This document shows positions 1-11,793 of a stretch of DNA of 64,000 nt, in pieces. Numbering within the stretch: position 1 is the stretch's first letter; every line of letters starts with the position of its first letter. The notes under the pieces were generated by a model that was given only the letters and a program-made list of their open reading frames with translations, was not told the origin of the DNA and ran no database searches. A program made the translations under genes and the position numbers. This DNA comes from Rotaria sordida. Its lineage: Eukaryota; Rotifera; Eurotatoria; Philodinida; Philodinidae. The stretch covers positions 92,712 to 156,711 of the forward strand of contig CAJNOL010000314.1 of the NCBI GenBank assembly GCA_905250125.1. Direction: 5' to 3'.

Positions 1-322
1 TTCAAAGTATTCCTATTGCTATTGGAACACCAATTGTTGGTAAGAAGAAAATAAATGAAAAAAAAGAATTTTCTTTGAATAGATTTGATTAATTTCAGGT
101 ATAATGCGTGATGCTTTTTCTGATTTTGATCGACCTTATCTTTGGCCATATTTAATATTTGGTGGTACAATTTTATTAAGTGGTCTTATTCAATTTGGTA
201 TTCCAGTATTAAAACGACGAAAAGAACGTCATCAACAACTAACAAAACATCAATTACAATTGGGAGTTTTATCATTTTCAAAACAAAATTTATCTGCATC
301 CGAACAACAACAACAACTTTAA
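1..322 (+). CDS. MFS transporter, monocarboxylate-transporter (SLC16)-like, 3' end
   Basis: This is the last part of a gene that begins before the window. Exon 1..39 ends at a GTAAG donor, a 59-nt intron follows, and the last exon 99..322 continues in frame to TAA. The spliced peptide reads GTPIVGIMRDAF, then FDRPYLWPYLIFGGTILLSG, then a basic tail (VLKRRKER). This matches the end of monocarboxylate-type major facilitator carriers: a GPP-A-G loop, a D..Y..PF..AG segment, the final hydrophobic helix and a Lys/Arg-rich cytoplasmic end. The family moves lactate, pyruvate and similar substrates across membranes; the substrate here cannot be told. The tail ends in a Gln run. The family call rests on about 85 residues, so another 12-helix MFS subfamily is possible. 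Confidence 0.62.
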
Positions 323-342
323 TTAAACAACTTCGCTTGAAC

Positions 343-348
343 AATAAA
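343..348 (+). terminator. poly(A) signal of the transporter gene
   Basis: A canonical AATAAA lies 20 nt after the stop codon of the transporter-like gene and is followed by a T-rich tract, a good fit for its 3' end. Confidence 0.6.
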
Positions 349-1906
349 GTTCAATTCAAACTTATATATTGTGCTAGAAAAAAAATTTTTTTTTTTTATT
401 CGTCACTATTACTCTCAAGGATTTCCTCAAAGTGCAAAAAAAAGATTGCTTTTATAGTTATTTATCTTAGAAAAAATTTGACTGTAGCATGCCCAACTAT
501 TTGTCGATTTACAGTTATATTTAAGAACGAGAAAACAATATGAATTATCGTGTGTTTTTCTTACGTACAAACTCTTGTTTTATTATTCACTTTTCTTATT
601 ATGTAGTTATGTTTTAGATTCGTTTATGAATATTAGACAAGCTTTAAAATCAAACTTTTAAAGTTTTATTTTTCAGATGCTGCCACCGACATTACCACCG
701 ACATTGGTGATAGTTAGCACCAATCGATCTGGTCTGGGGCGTGAGTGTAGCACTTATGGGACACTGTCAATTAGATAGGTTATTATAAGTTTTGACTCGG
801 TTCAATTCGGATCGATTCCAAAAAAAAGCGAACCGATCCCATCACTGACAGCAATCTGTAGTAGACATCTGAGTGGAAGTGTCAATGTTCTCTTCAAGAA
901 CACCTATACACCGAAGATGGTTCTTTGTATTGATTATTTCAGTAAGATATTATTCAATTGCATCGAATTCAGACTTGCATATTGGTGTTATAGCACTAAT
1001 CAGGTTTTCAAAAATTGTCTTCAAACGTTCAATGCTGTTTGGATAATGTAATAATTTGATCAGGAATAACATGACCAGTGTAAGAATCTTTCGAAATATG
1101 TATCTTCCAATTGGCTCGATTATCTTTATAGTTTGCTGCACAAGTGCAAATCAATTCAGAAGATTTATTTGCCATTCTGTACTACGCTTCCAATCTGTTT
1201 TGTATCGACCTTTCTATCAATATTCCGTAGAGATAACGGGTAGATTCTAAAAATTGGGTTTGAGCCCGTTCGATGCAGAATTAGTCGTTCTAGAAAAAGT
1301 CGAGCTACTATGTTTTTATATGATCTTTTTAAATATCTCGCTCCTATCAGTGATGAGAAAAAGCTTCGGGTTGATTTTTGCTTATTTTGTTTAGATGCGT
1401 TGTAGATGGTCATATCTTTTTACATCTAAATACTTTGAATGAGACTTTTATTCTTATACCATCGAATTGAGAATCTATCTTTCGATAAACTAGTCTAATT
1501 TCGAACTAAATTATTAAATAGTGCTAGCTTATTCCTACAGAAAAAAAAAGAAAATGATGAAATTCTAGGAGGAAAGAGATTTCCCTGTATTTTCATATTA
1601 CTTTTCTCATATTATTTTCTTGCAAGTATCTCTTTGAAAGTTTGAATTTTACTTCAAACGATGCTGAATTTTCCGAGAGTACAATGACATTTGTTAAAAT
1701 ATGAGCAATATCTTTTCGACTGTGCACAATCACAATGAGTTGTGAAAGATGCAGCAAATATTCAGGTCTATGTTTTGCATTTTTCGAATTTTAAACGTTG
1801 TATAGTGGGATGTTTAGCAAGTGTTTCATTGAGAAAATATTTTACTGCTGATACATTGTCAAATTCTTCTCCAAACGAAATCACCAGTTTTCGAATAATG
1901 TGTGAG
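349..1906. other. intergenic, no gene recognised
   Basis: AT-rich sequence with short frames on both strands that have no family signature. At 790-840 there is a run of GGTTCAATTCGG / GAACCGATCC type words, similar in texture to segments near 37.8 kb and 52.2 kb. No RNA gene or repeat array was seen. Confidence 0.5.
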
Positions 1907-2245
1907 TCATTTGTCTATTTTAAATTCTTCATTACTACCATGGTCTTCTCTCATCGTCGTGACTGTAAACATTTGTTCTGCTCTATTTTCATTACAAACT
2001 GGATTTCTTCCATCAGGACAAAGAAACAGTTGACGGATATCATCAGAAAATGCTTCTTCATATGCAGTTCGACCATAATGGTGCAGACGATCTCGTCGAT
2101 AATCGCATTCATGTAGAAGAAGACGAACAATCTCAGCTTGTCCAGCATAGAATGTCACATGAAGCAATGTACTGTCGTTTAATTCAAAACTATTTAGATC
2201 GTCATAGAAAATATCCTTCAAGAATTTTCTGGCACATTTTAGAAT
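1907..2245 (-). CDS. ankyrin-repeat protein, terminal exon (bdelloid-type), partial
   Basis: The minus strand is open from 2245 down to a TGA at 1907-1909. The peptide contains a recognisable ankyrin unit (TLLHVTFYAGQAEIVRLLL), then a second half-repeat (HHYGRTAYEEA) and the block SDDIRQLFLCPDGRN, followed by an acidic tail. From family knowledge, many bdelloid proteins share this layout of an ankyrin unit, a T-Y/P-x-EA...IRQLF block and a variable tail. Upstream, an in-frame TGA at 2246-2248 closes the frame, so earlier exons must be joined by a splice I could not fix; an AG inside the open stretch is a candidate acceptor. Ankyrin units mediate protein binding and no enzymatic domain is visible. 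It may be the tail of a functional gene or an isolated fragment. Confidence 0.5.
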   Translation of the reverse strand: MLKCARKFLKDIFYDDLNSFELNDSTLLHVTFYAGQAEIVRLLLHECDYRRDRLHHYGRTAYEEAFSDDIRQLFLCPDGRNPVCNENRAEQMFTVTTMREDHGSNEEFKIDK

Positions 2246-5200
2246 TCACTTGCTTCACCTTGTTGAGGGTAATGAATAATACGTTGTTATTCGTTGTTTC
2301 AAGTGCTCTGTCACATCACCTCTTGACTGTCAGTAATGAACTTCTTCTTTCTTTCTTCTTCTTGAATATGAAAACGTGACTCACTCTGATTGAAAAGATG
2401 AAAAGTAAAAAAAACAAAAGGAGGGGACGATGTTTGTTGTTCGTTTTTTCTGTCCCTCTTCTAAAAAGAAAAATTATTTTTTTTTTCTTCATCTGTGCTA
2501 ATGGAATTATAAAGTGGTGATGAAATATAGTAGGCTTTTTTTCTATTCTTCAAATGGTTGCTGTTCTATTATTCATTATTCCTTCACTTTCTCTTTCAAT
2601 AAAAAAAACACTACACCTTGTTTTGAGCAGGTAATAACACAGCTCGCTTATAATGGTAAGTTTTTTTTGAAAAAAAAAGAACGATTCATGATTATTAAAA
2701 AAAAGAATCTCAATCAAATTTCACATGATTAAAACTAGAGACGTCGCTACGCGAGGAAGCTGGTTGCATGTAACTTCTCTCTTCTTCTGAAAGTTTTTGC
2801 TAGACATTCTCTATTTTGAAAGACATAGTTTCTCCTGAGATTACTTGAATTTCGATCTGTACTCCTTCTTGTATATTTCCTCTTTTGCAATATCTTAAAT
2901 ATTAAACTCAACAATCATCAATACAGTAGAAAGCAAAAGTTTAGGACACCTTTTAAGGACCATAATAATCATCAAAGTTCGAAGTAAAATGGCGAGATTA
3001 GAACGAAAACTCCTTTTTTTCAGAAAATCAAAATTCTAACTTCTCCAATATTTCGTATTTTGTAACGAAGAAATTTGCGTCAAAAAATTTTAAGGTGGAG
3101 GTAGGTGTCGATTAAAGAAGAACTGTACCCACGTCCACACGCCCAGTATTTTTCAACGATTTTCACAGCACTGAAATTAGAGTATTTTGCTCTTATCCGT
3201 CTCAAAATTCGCAAATAACTTTTCTAGGGTTAATTTTAACCGCCTGTCAGATATTCTCGATGGTTAGTGGTTTCAGTTCATGTTTTCGTTATATAAATGT
3301 CAGAAAAGATTTTCTTCGTTGTTCAAGTTTTACCAACTGCCACTTCATGCAACTAAGACATTATCTGAGTATTAAAAAACCTAAAATTATGAAGTCTAAT
3401 ATAAAAATTCGACTTATTGGATCATTTTGTATTCATATTGACAATACTGGTCTAATATGATTTCGAAAGTATTTTAGTTGTGTTGAATAATGATTTCAAA
3501 TAAGTAAACATTATACTTAACGATTCTTTTAAAAAAATTATATCTTTATTGAAGGAAACCAAAAAACGGTACAGATGTTTTTTAGCATCAATTGTGGTGA
3601 ATTAATATCCGTTTCAGAGTAAAATAGACACGGAAATTTTTTGAATAGTTTTAGATCGACTAAAACTATCAAGCTCAAGGTCTCAATATTGTAAAGAGCG
3701 AGCTCTGAAGCATCTATTTGCATAATACTAATTCGTATCAAAAATATTTTTTATGACTGTTTGTGTAACGATCTGTTTTTATCTCTCCCTATTTTCATGA
3801 GAAATTAATGTCAATTCACTATTCAATTCTAGCTCGAATTGCTTTCTCCAACGAAATCAAAATATAATGTAATAATTTTACTGCATATAGAAGATAAATC
3901 AGACTACAATTTGATGTAGTTTTACGTTAATCTATCATGAAAATAGGAAACGAAAAATATATTGTTCTACAAAAAGTCACTGGTTCGAATGAGTATTATG
4001 CAGATAGATATCTCAGAGCTCGCTGTTTACATTGTTGAAACCCGAAGCTCGATAGTATTAATTGATACTTGTTGGAATGATCTAAACTAATAGATGCTAT
4101 TTTTAGAAAATCGTTTTGCTTTGAGTTGGAGATTGAAACGATTTTCTCTGACATGAAACAATTTCTCGATTTAGAGAATATTGTGAAATTCACGATAAAA
4201 TGAGTAAAAGAATACATTTTTATGCAGTTACATGTACACTGTTTACATTAACAAAGAAAGAAATTTTTTTTTTTGAAAGACAAACAAATCTCAAGACGAT
4301 GATGACGACCAATTTATGTTTAACAAATATAAAATTGCTCTTTTGTCGTTTTTTTTTATCGTAAAGTGTGCACATTTTAACGCATTTTAACGGACCAAAG
4401 TGTGCACTTTTTACGCTTTCATAAAACAATATCTTGTTTGAAAAGAAAACGAATCTCAAGACGATAATGTGTGCAAACTTGCTTCTTACAAAAAAAAAAT
4501 CGTTTTTTCTTGCTGTTTCATCGTAAAAAGCGTACATTTTAATGCGTTTTAATGAATTGAAATGAGTTCCTCTCTGATTGGGTGTAATATGATATTTGAC
4601 AAATAGCTGATTTGTGTGGTAAAGTATCAAATCCATATTTAGAATTTTTTAAAACGTGAAAATTTGTCATGACTCTGTTTTTTCTTAAGAATGACAACGG
4701 CTTTCATTCTACGCTTTTATCCGTTGACATTAAATACTACTTAGAAAATTATGGAATTATGATGAAATATATTTGGCAAACAGAAATAATTTTGCTAAGA
4801 TCATCGAATAAAAAAGTCATTTCAATATTACTTTTTTTGAAGAATCTTCACATAACCAAAATCAAATTCAGCACTCAAAGCTCTTTTTCTGCTAGGCTTG
4901 CTTCTACTGAACCACTTTGAAAGTATATATACTTTCAATGTGATTCTTTTTCTTCAGTAATTCAAAGGTACTCAATGAGTCAGTAGTAGTCTTTCAATAA
5001 GTTTCCTCTGACCGAGTATCATAAACTTCGATGTATGCTGAGATGTCGAAATGTGTTCGAGGAGTCGAAAATGAGTGTCCAACAGAATACAGTTTTTGAC
5101 TGCTTGGAATGCGATAGCTCTCGTGAAGCTCAACATAGAAGCAGAACACATATATTTCACATTTTTGGATGAAAAGCAGAACAATAACTACATTTACACA

Positions 5201-5520
5201 CACGGATGCCTACATCATCAACTGCACTTCTTTACTCCATCTACTGTTTTGTTTGACCGTATGTTAGCTTTGTGTAAAATTATTTATAATGATCAGATTA
5301 AGGAGCGTGTCAGGAAGAACGAAGGAATTTGAGGGATTTTTCTGTTATTTTCTGCCGAACTCATCAGTATACGTAGACAAGTTCCCCTTTTGGTCTGCTC
5401 ATTTTCAGAAGGCTGCAGATCATAAGTTTTCAAACAACATTGTTATCAATAGACAATACAATCTTTTTCTTTCAGAAAACCGTGTACGAATTAACGTATT
5501 AACGATCGTCATCTTCTATT
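2246..5520. other. gene-poor stretch with one tandem duplication
   Basis: No gene could be recognised on either strand. Earlier exons of the ankyrin gene may lie at its left end but were not found. Apart from the two-copy repeat at 4275-4600, the sequence is AT-rich with scattered A and T runs. Confidence 0.45.
4275..4600. repeat. two-copy imperfect tandem duplication, period about 165 bp
   Basis: The words AATCTCAAGACGAT (near 4288 and 4453), TCGTAAA and ACATTTTAA-GCGTTTTAA recur in the same order 165 bp apart. Because the period is divisible by three, a minus-strand frame stays open through both copies and encodes the same Lys/Phe-rich peptide twice; this is most simply a by-product of the duplication. 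Confidence 0.6.
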
Positions 5521-5535
5521 ACACAGGCACAGAAT

Positions 5536-6009
5536 ATGGCAAGTGGAAAAGTTGCAAAGGAAATTCGTGAGCCACAACCGGATCGTATCAAGCCGGACGC
5601 ATTGTTAGTTAGGGTAATTCCTCATTTTATTGATTATTGCAATATCGATCAGTTCAAAGAAACACCCGGTATGAAATCGGAAGGCGTTGCTATCTTTGGA
5701 TATGATCACAGGTGTAAATTTACTAAAAGTACCTGGTTAAATTCCGAAGACAGAAACGAAAGCGAAGACAAATTTCTTGCGGCTTTAGACAAATCGGACA
5801 AGCAGAAAGTCACAGATAATAAATCATTAAAACTTGATATGCAAAGACCACCAAATGACAACAAAGTCAATCTTCGAATACTATACGACGGAGTACCCTA
5901 TGCTCTTGTTACTGTACCAATTGGTTATAAATTTGGTAAGGAAAAACTGAAAGAACTATTAAGAGAAAGTTTTAAACAACAAAATAAAATTGATATCGTC
6001 ATCGACTAG
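5536..6009 (+). CDS. hypothetical protein, 157 aa, intronless
   Basis: A single open frame runs from ATG 5536-5538 to TAG 6007-6009. The product is Lys/Asp-rich and soluble, with no signal peptide or membrane segment, so a cytosolic or nuclear location is likely. It shows an alternation that could fold as a small alpha/beta domain: RIKPDALLVRVIPHF near the start, NLRILYDGVPYALVTVPIGY in the last third and a basic helix FGKEKLKELLRESF before IDIVID. I do not recognise the family. A pyrimidine-rich tract ending in ACACAG at 5521-5526, nine bases before the ATG, looks like a splice acceptor. It could close a 5' UTR intron or accept the trans-spliced leader that bdelloid mRNAs carry. AATAAA follows about 210 nt after the stop. 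Confidence 0.6.
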   Translation: MASGKVAKEIREPQPDRIKPDALLVRVIPHFIDYCNIDQFKETPGMKSEGVAIFGYDHRCKFTKSTWLNSEDRNESEDKFLAALDKSDKQKVTDNKSLKLDMQRPPNDNKVNLRILYDGVPYALVTVPIGYKFGKEKLKELLRESFKQQNKIDIVID

Positions 6010-6218
6010 AAGAACATCTCGGTCAAAATAACAATGATTCAAAAAAGCAACAACTATGTTGTTTGTGTAACATTTGAAAGAAAATATTTGTTTGAAAAAA
6101 AAAATACAAACTTGATGAACTTTTAAAGCTGTAGTTTTCGTGATTGATTGTAAGAAGTTTTTTTTTTCTTTCATAGAATTCAGAAAATGAATTCTATATC
6201 GTATTGTATCTTATTTTA

Positions 6219-6224
6219 AATAAA
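6219..6224 (+). terminator. poly(A) signal of the 157-aa gene
   Basis: AATAAA in a T/A-rich 3' region about 210 nt downstream of the stop at 6009. It is the first canonical signal on this strand after the gene. Confidence 0.5.
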
Positions 6225-9156
6225 ATATATATAGCACAAAGATATGGTGTTTTACTCTTTAAAATAATTTAGAACTTCGCGGAACCAAACAAGTCTTCGT
6301 AGATCTTCGAAACCAGTTTTGGTTTCCAGCAACTGTGAAAGTTTCGTGTTAATACTTCAAAACCATTTAAAATTACAGCTGAGTTTCAATGATCTTTAAA
6401 ACTATCTCGGCTTCTTTAAGGATCTCTTCAAGTGGTTCAATCTTTCCTGCACAGATGTGATCATTTAATTGAACAGAAAAATTCTACTTCTGTATCCGCT
6501 GAAAAAACACCCGAAAATTTCGTAGCAGTTTTGCTATTTTATCGTGAGTTTTAATGACTTTTGCAGTAAAGATATAAAAGTGTAATCAACTAGAAACGAC
6601 TTGTATCTGTAAGAAGGATGTGGGTGTTTTTTTCCTGAGATACACCCCACACCCACACCAATTAATCAGAAAACATAATCGTGAGCTTAATTCCCTAAAG
6701 TCGATAAGTCTGATATTTCCCTGTATAAAGAATATTCAAAAGAAATGTTTATTATTACATTGTCATTTGATTATGTCAATTATAATCAGTTATAGTCGAA
6801 GCAATTGTATTCTGAGATGTAACATTTGTATTCATCTTTTGCTCAGGTTTGCTCTTACAGTGTTGTTCCGCCTGCGTACAGATTCTATGTCGATTTTTGT
6901 TCAAGGTGAAAAAAAACAGCTGGATGTGAGAAACAACATTTTTGACACACATTCTTGATGGAGTATGTGTCTAAAAATGTTTAGGTCTGAAGCATCTGTG
7001 ATGGCTGAGTTTCTGTAGAACAGAAACTTTTATTCAAAACAACTGGCTTTCCATTTTATTATTTATATGTTTAATTGAACGACACATTCATATATGAGAG
7101 ACTAATGAATGCAGATCGGTCATAGTGTGTGTGTTTGCAAGAAGATAACACATGCACGTGTAGAAAGTTCCTTCATCACAAATACAATCTCAATATTTCT
7201 CTAGACCAGGATAAAGTATGTTTGAATAAGTTTATATCAGTTTATCTTTCTTTCTTTCTCATATATAAGATCCGATATCAGCTGGAATAAAATCGTTTTG
7301 TGATTTAAAAGTAATTAGATGGTCAATATATATTTGATAATGTATTATTTATTTTAGTTTTTTTTTTCAATTTCATTTTATTTATTACAATTAAAATGGA
7401 AAAATTCGTCAACAACAAGATTTACAGTTTCTTGAGGATTTTGAACTTTGTTTGTTTTTTTAAGAAGTCACTTATTATTACTTTAATGTGAAATATTTTA
7501 TACTCTTTTAATAGCAGCACTTGATCCATTTTATTAGAAATCATAAACATATTTTTTGATCTGTTGGAATCAGTAGGAACATGAAGTTTATATTGAAAGC
7601 TTGAACGAAAAAAAACATGAAAAATAAAACTATGTAATATCGTCGACCTAGCTTTGAGTCTGGACTCTCGATATAATGGAAGCTAAAGAGAATACCATAT
7701 ATCCAGTTTTTTAGAGCGACATTAATTCTATCAAATGATTACCAAGTGTAACATGATAAAATTCTTTGTCTCAAAAAACTTAGTGAAAATTCATTCAGTG
7801 TTTGCTTCATCATTTTTCAGAAGCAAGTTAACTTGAACCAAAAATTTCAATTGTAGAAGGCTTGTCATAATATTCTTTCGTTTGGAATAAAGAAACAAAA
7901 GAAATAGAGGCGTTAAAATTATCGAGACAATGACTATGTTGAATGGGATCTTATTAATTTAACCTTGATGAAATAAGAAAAAAAAACATTTTTTGCTATA
8001 GAATTTATCAGATCTTGATCCATAAAATCGATAAAAACATAGAATTTTCAAAGTTTTTTGTGTCTCTTATAGTCGAAACATGAACTGAAACAATGTCAAA
8101 CAATTAAGATTATTTCCATCATCCTGCAGTTTATAACATTTGTGATTTCATTGAACTTTTAATTAGACAACGGATTAGTATTTCTAGTATCAGCATTCTT
8201 TCAAACATAAAGTAGTTATTCTTTTAAAATTACGCGAAAGATAGTAACTGGATAAGATGATGTTGTCACAGTAGTTGTACGATAGAAGCTATATGAAAGA
8301 TGTCGAAATGGAATTTTGAGAACAAAATCAATCACTGGCATCATAATTATTTTTTGTTTCTATTTAATTCTATAGATCCAATGTATGTTAGTGAGAGAGA
8401 ATTAACAAAAATATATTAGTATGAAAATTATTTTATTCAACAAAATCAATGATTTCTATAAAAAGACAATCGACGAACTTTGCCTCTTTGTCAATAAATT
8501 TCTAAACAATCAACTACTTAAAAGTTCAGATTAATATATTAATCTAAACTAAAAATCATACGGTTGTGTTCTTTCGATTTTTGTATGATATTCATATAGA
8601 AACGATGGAAAAATAAAGAATCAACCTATCTAATGTATCACATTATTCCCTTTATATTGTTGTACAAAACATTTAATTGTCTTTTTATTATCCATCACTT
8701 CCTATCTATATCAAGCTTATTATCATACTAAACTACATAATTTCAATCTCGACAATCTCATTACTATATAACTCTTTTTTGAAGTGAACAATTAGTATAA
8801 TTAAAACGAATGATATTGATATGCATTCGTAGCTCTCTAAATTCTAACCATCAATGAATGAATTCATATCTAACATAGTATATACGTTCTGAACTATTTT
8901 ATATTGTTATCATTTAGCAATTCAATTCACTCGTTTTTTTCTCAATGTTGAAAAATTATGAATGATCAGTTATTTATACAAAGAAAAGGTGTAAACTTCT
9001 AATTGAATTATAGTCTTGTGTCTAATTGACTGTGTGATTAATGTTCGAGGTGTCGAAACATATGGTGACTAAATTGTCTATGATCAATTTTTCTAACGAA
9101 AAATCATCTGTCAATAATGAACTGTGACATATTTTTTCAATATGCGCAAAAGCACC
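6225..9156. other. intergenic, AT-rich, no gene recognised
   Basis: About 2.9 kb with dense stop codons in all frames and poly-T/poly-A runs. The only structured element noticed is the telomere-motif inverted repeat at 6619-6659. Confidence 0.5.
6619..6659. repeat. TGTGGG-type inverted repeat (telomere-like)
   Basis: TGTGGGTGT at 6619-6627 faces ACACCCCACACCCACACC at 6642-6659. The two sides can pair over roughly nine bases with one bulge. TGTGGG is the published bdelloid telomere unit, so this resembles two opposed interstitial fragments. Confidence 0.5.
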
Positions 9157-9164
9157 TATATAAA
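9157..9164 (+). promoter_or_regulatory. TATA box of the secreted 226-aa gene
   Basis: TATATAAA stands 73 nt before the ATG at 9237, a suitable distance for a core promoter with a short 5' leader. Confidence 0.5.
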
Positions 9165-9236
9165 TGAATATACTCGATGTATCAAGACAATAATATAAAC
9201 ATAATACACATCGATTGATAGAATTTTATTGATATC

Positions 9237-10568
9237 ATGACGATGCAATGGTTGAAACTATTGATGATTATTTCTTTATTACAACTTGGTACCAGTAATC
9301 CTATATGTAAGTAATCATGATGAAATCTCTAATTTATCTTCACATAGTGATGTTTATTTTTTCGTCACACGACAAAAATATATAATTTGCGTATCGCTAT
9401 AGAATTTCGTAATGCATTTCTAATTGATAATCGTAATCTCTACTACTATGTATTTGTTTTACATTTGAAAAATATTGTTTCGTATGAATCAAATCTTTTA
9501 ATATTCATAACATTGTTCAGTTTTACTTATGATGAGAAATAAATTTCCATTTTATTCAATATCAGATCATATCTTTTTTGAATGTTACGATTTTTATATC
9601 TTAAATTTCTTCTCCATCGGTATACATAAAACATAGAACTAATTTCTGAGGTAGCTCTCTCTAAGAAATTAGAATTTTGAGTATTTAAACTTTATATTAA
9701 ATCGACATATGTTTTTGTATGATATCGTGATTCTTTTCATATGAAATACTGATAAAATACTTCATATGTGTGTGTAATACATGAATATAAGGAACTGATA
9801 TGACGAAAACGAATTCGAAATTAGAAAGATGTGCAAGTGCTCTTGTTTAATATAATTAGTAATTAGATTTACAAAAGTGTTGTTTCGTGGTTGAAGTTGT
9901 CTGTTTTAATATCATTTATAAGTACTACAATTATATAATTCATTTATTCTTTAATAGATTCGTCAAAATATGATGAAACTTTACCATCGAACACTCAACA
10001 AATGACTAACAATCGTTATGAGAATGCTTTCTTTTGTGTATCGGTAGAGAAACCAAACAATTGGTCGTCAATGAATTTTGGAGAAATGCGTACTCTATTC
10101 GATCGGGTTTCTATGCCGCTTATGATTATGAACAACAGATTAGAGCAAGAAACTATCAAAACCTACGTGGAAAATTTAATACCTCTTTTTGGTTTCACCA
10201 AATATCCAGTCGAAACGCAGAATAGTAAAGAAAATATAGTTATCATAGCCTCCGCTATTAAAAAGAACGTATTGCCAAATGTGAACAACAGCTGCGATTT
10301 CATTGAATTTTCCAAAAAGTTAATTCAAGGTTCACTTATCAAGGCGAATTTTTATGGTGATTGTCGTGAAATCGATGTGAATGGAGAACAATTCAGCGTG
10401 CAAGCATCGACCGTGAAGATACTCCACTTGCCAACTGTCAATGAAACGACATATGTCAAAATTACCGAAAATGGATATATTCTTACTTTCGCGCTTGGCT
10501 ACTTCGATCATATTGGCAAGAAGGAACTCGACGATATCATGTGCAGTCTCAATTTTTGGAAACAATGA
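9237..10568 (+). CDS. secreted protein of unknown function, 226 aa, two exons
   Basis: Exon 1 is 9237..9306 and exon 2 is 9958..10568, joined by a 651-nt intron with a GTAAGT donor and a TTTAATAG acceptor; the codon split at the junction rejoins as Tyr. Exon 1 encodes a clear signal peptide (KLLMIISLLQLGTS), so the protein enters the secretory pathway. The mature part has four cysteines, in FFCVSV, NSCDF, GDCREID and DIMCSL, enough for two disulfides. Its end, TYVKITENGYILTFALGYF followed by KKELDDIMCSLNFW, has the strand-strand-helix feel of PsbP/MOG1-like small domains, but that is only an impression. I do not recognise a named family. A TATA box precedes it and AATAAA follows at 10598. The intron is long compared with those of PSME4 in the same window. 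Confidence 0.7.
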
Positions 10569-10597
10569 ATATTATTCTCAAATAACTTCTCATTGTA

Positions 10598-10603
10598 AAT
10601 AAA
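10598..10603 (+). terminator. poly(A) signal of the secreted 226-aa gene
   Basis: AATAAA 30 nt past the stop, followed by a long T run; further AATAAA copies occur within the next 60 nt. Confidence 0.6.
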
Positions 10604-11793
10604 ATAGCGTTTTTTTTTTTTTGTATGTTCAAATAAAAACTTGAATGCTAATAAAAAGAATAGACATGTAACATAGATTTTTGTTTTTTTCAAATTTCCA
10701 AAATGTTTAGATGTTCAAACAAGTAAATTACCGTCATAAATAGTCCAATGTCACCAGTTACTCTCACAGAAAAATTAGAGATTTCTATAATTATCTTTAA
10801 AATAACTGAAAACTGTATTCGAAAATACAGAGAACTTTCAAGTGAATCTCAGCAAAAACGAATATTTTTATAAGATCATTATGAGAGGTGCGGGTGTGAA
10901 TGTTAGCGTTCTGTTCAGTCACACATCCCCATCCAATGATGAGGAAATCATTCATGATTGGTAAGAAAAATAAGAACATTATCTATTGTTTGATTAAATT
11001 CAGCTACCAAACATAAATATCTATCTCGATGAATTATGATTTTTTTGCTTAAAATTGTCTCTGATAATTTACTAATCTGAAAATTTTTCAACATTGTTCT
11101 TCAATGATTTCTTTTATCAACGTAACTAATTATAGAGATTTCAATGATATAAGATTATTAAGCTAAATCTATTCTATTTGATGTGTTGTTTCGAGCAACA
11201 CTTGAATAAAGGCTTGATGGCATTCCTATTCAAACTGTGAAATCGATTGAATTTAATTTAAAATAGTGCAATATATTTATCAACAAAAATCTACATTTGA
11301 CGATATAAAAGTGTTAACAATGACGATTTACGCTGCCAAAGAAAAACAGATGCATATAATCGGACAATTAAAACATACTGTCACATGAAATTTATTACAT
11401 CAATGTAGATTCAAAGAATAATCATGTATTGAATCGAAAAAACATTCTTTTTCTAAAAGACTCATATAATAGAGAAGAAGATGGATTTATAACGTCGCAA
11501 TTGAAATGAATTCACAAGAGTATACCAATATAATCTCATATTGTTGAATAAGCAATGAAATACAGATTAATTATGAATTTTATTTCGTATACTTAATCCT
11601 ATCTCGGACACAGATGAGTATCTAGTTACAAGAATGTGAATTATTTGCCGAATGACAAATTTCTTTATCTCATTTCTTATTCTTTTTCGGAATAATAATC
11701 AATAGTCAGGATTAAAATAAAAAATACAGTATGACTTGCATAAGAAGTTCAAGTGTTTGACTTGACAACTTATGTAAAAGTTGATTAAAAGCA
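10604..11793. other. intergenic, nothing recognised
   Basis: AT-rich sequence without a supported gene or repeat on either strand. It separates the secreted-protein gene (+) from the cell-wall-hydrolase remnant (-), whose 3' ends face each other. Confidence 0.5.

Noticed and set aside
4220-4636. 138-codon minus-strand frame
   Set aside because: Open only because a 165-bp unit is duplicated; composition is Lys/Phe-rich AT noise.
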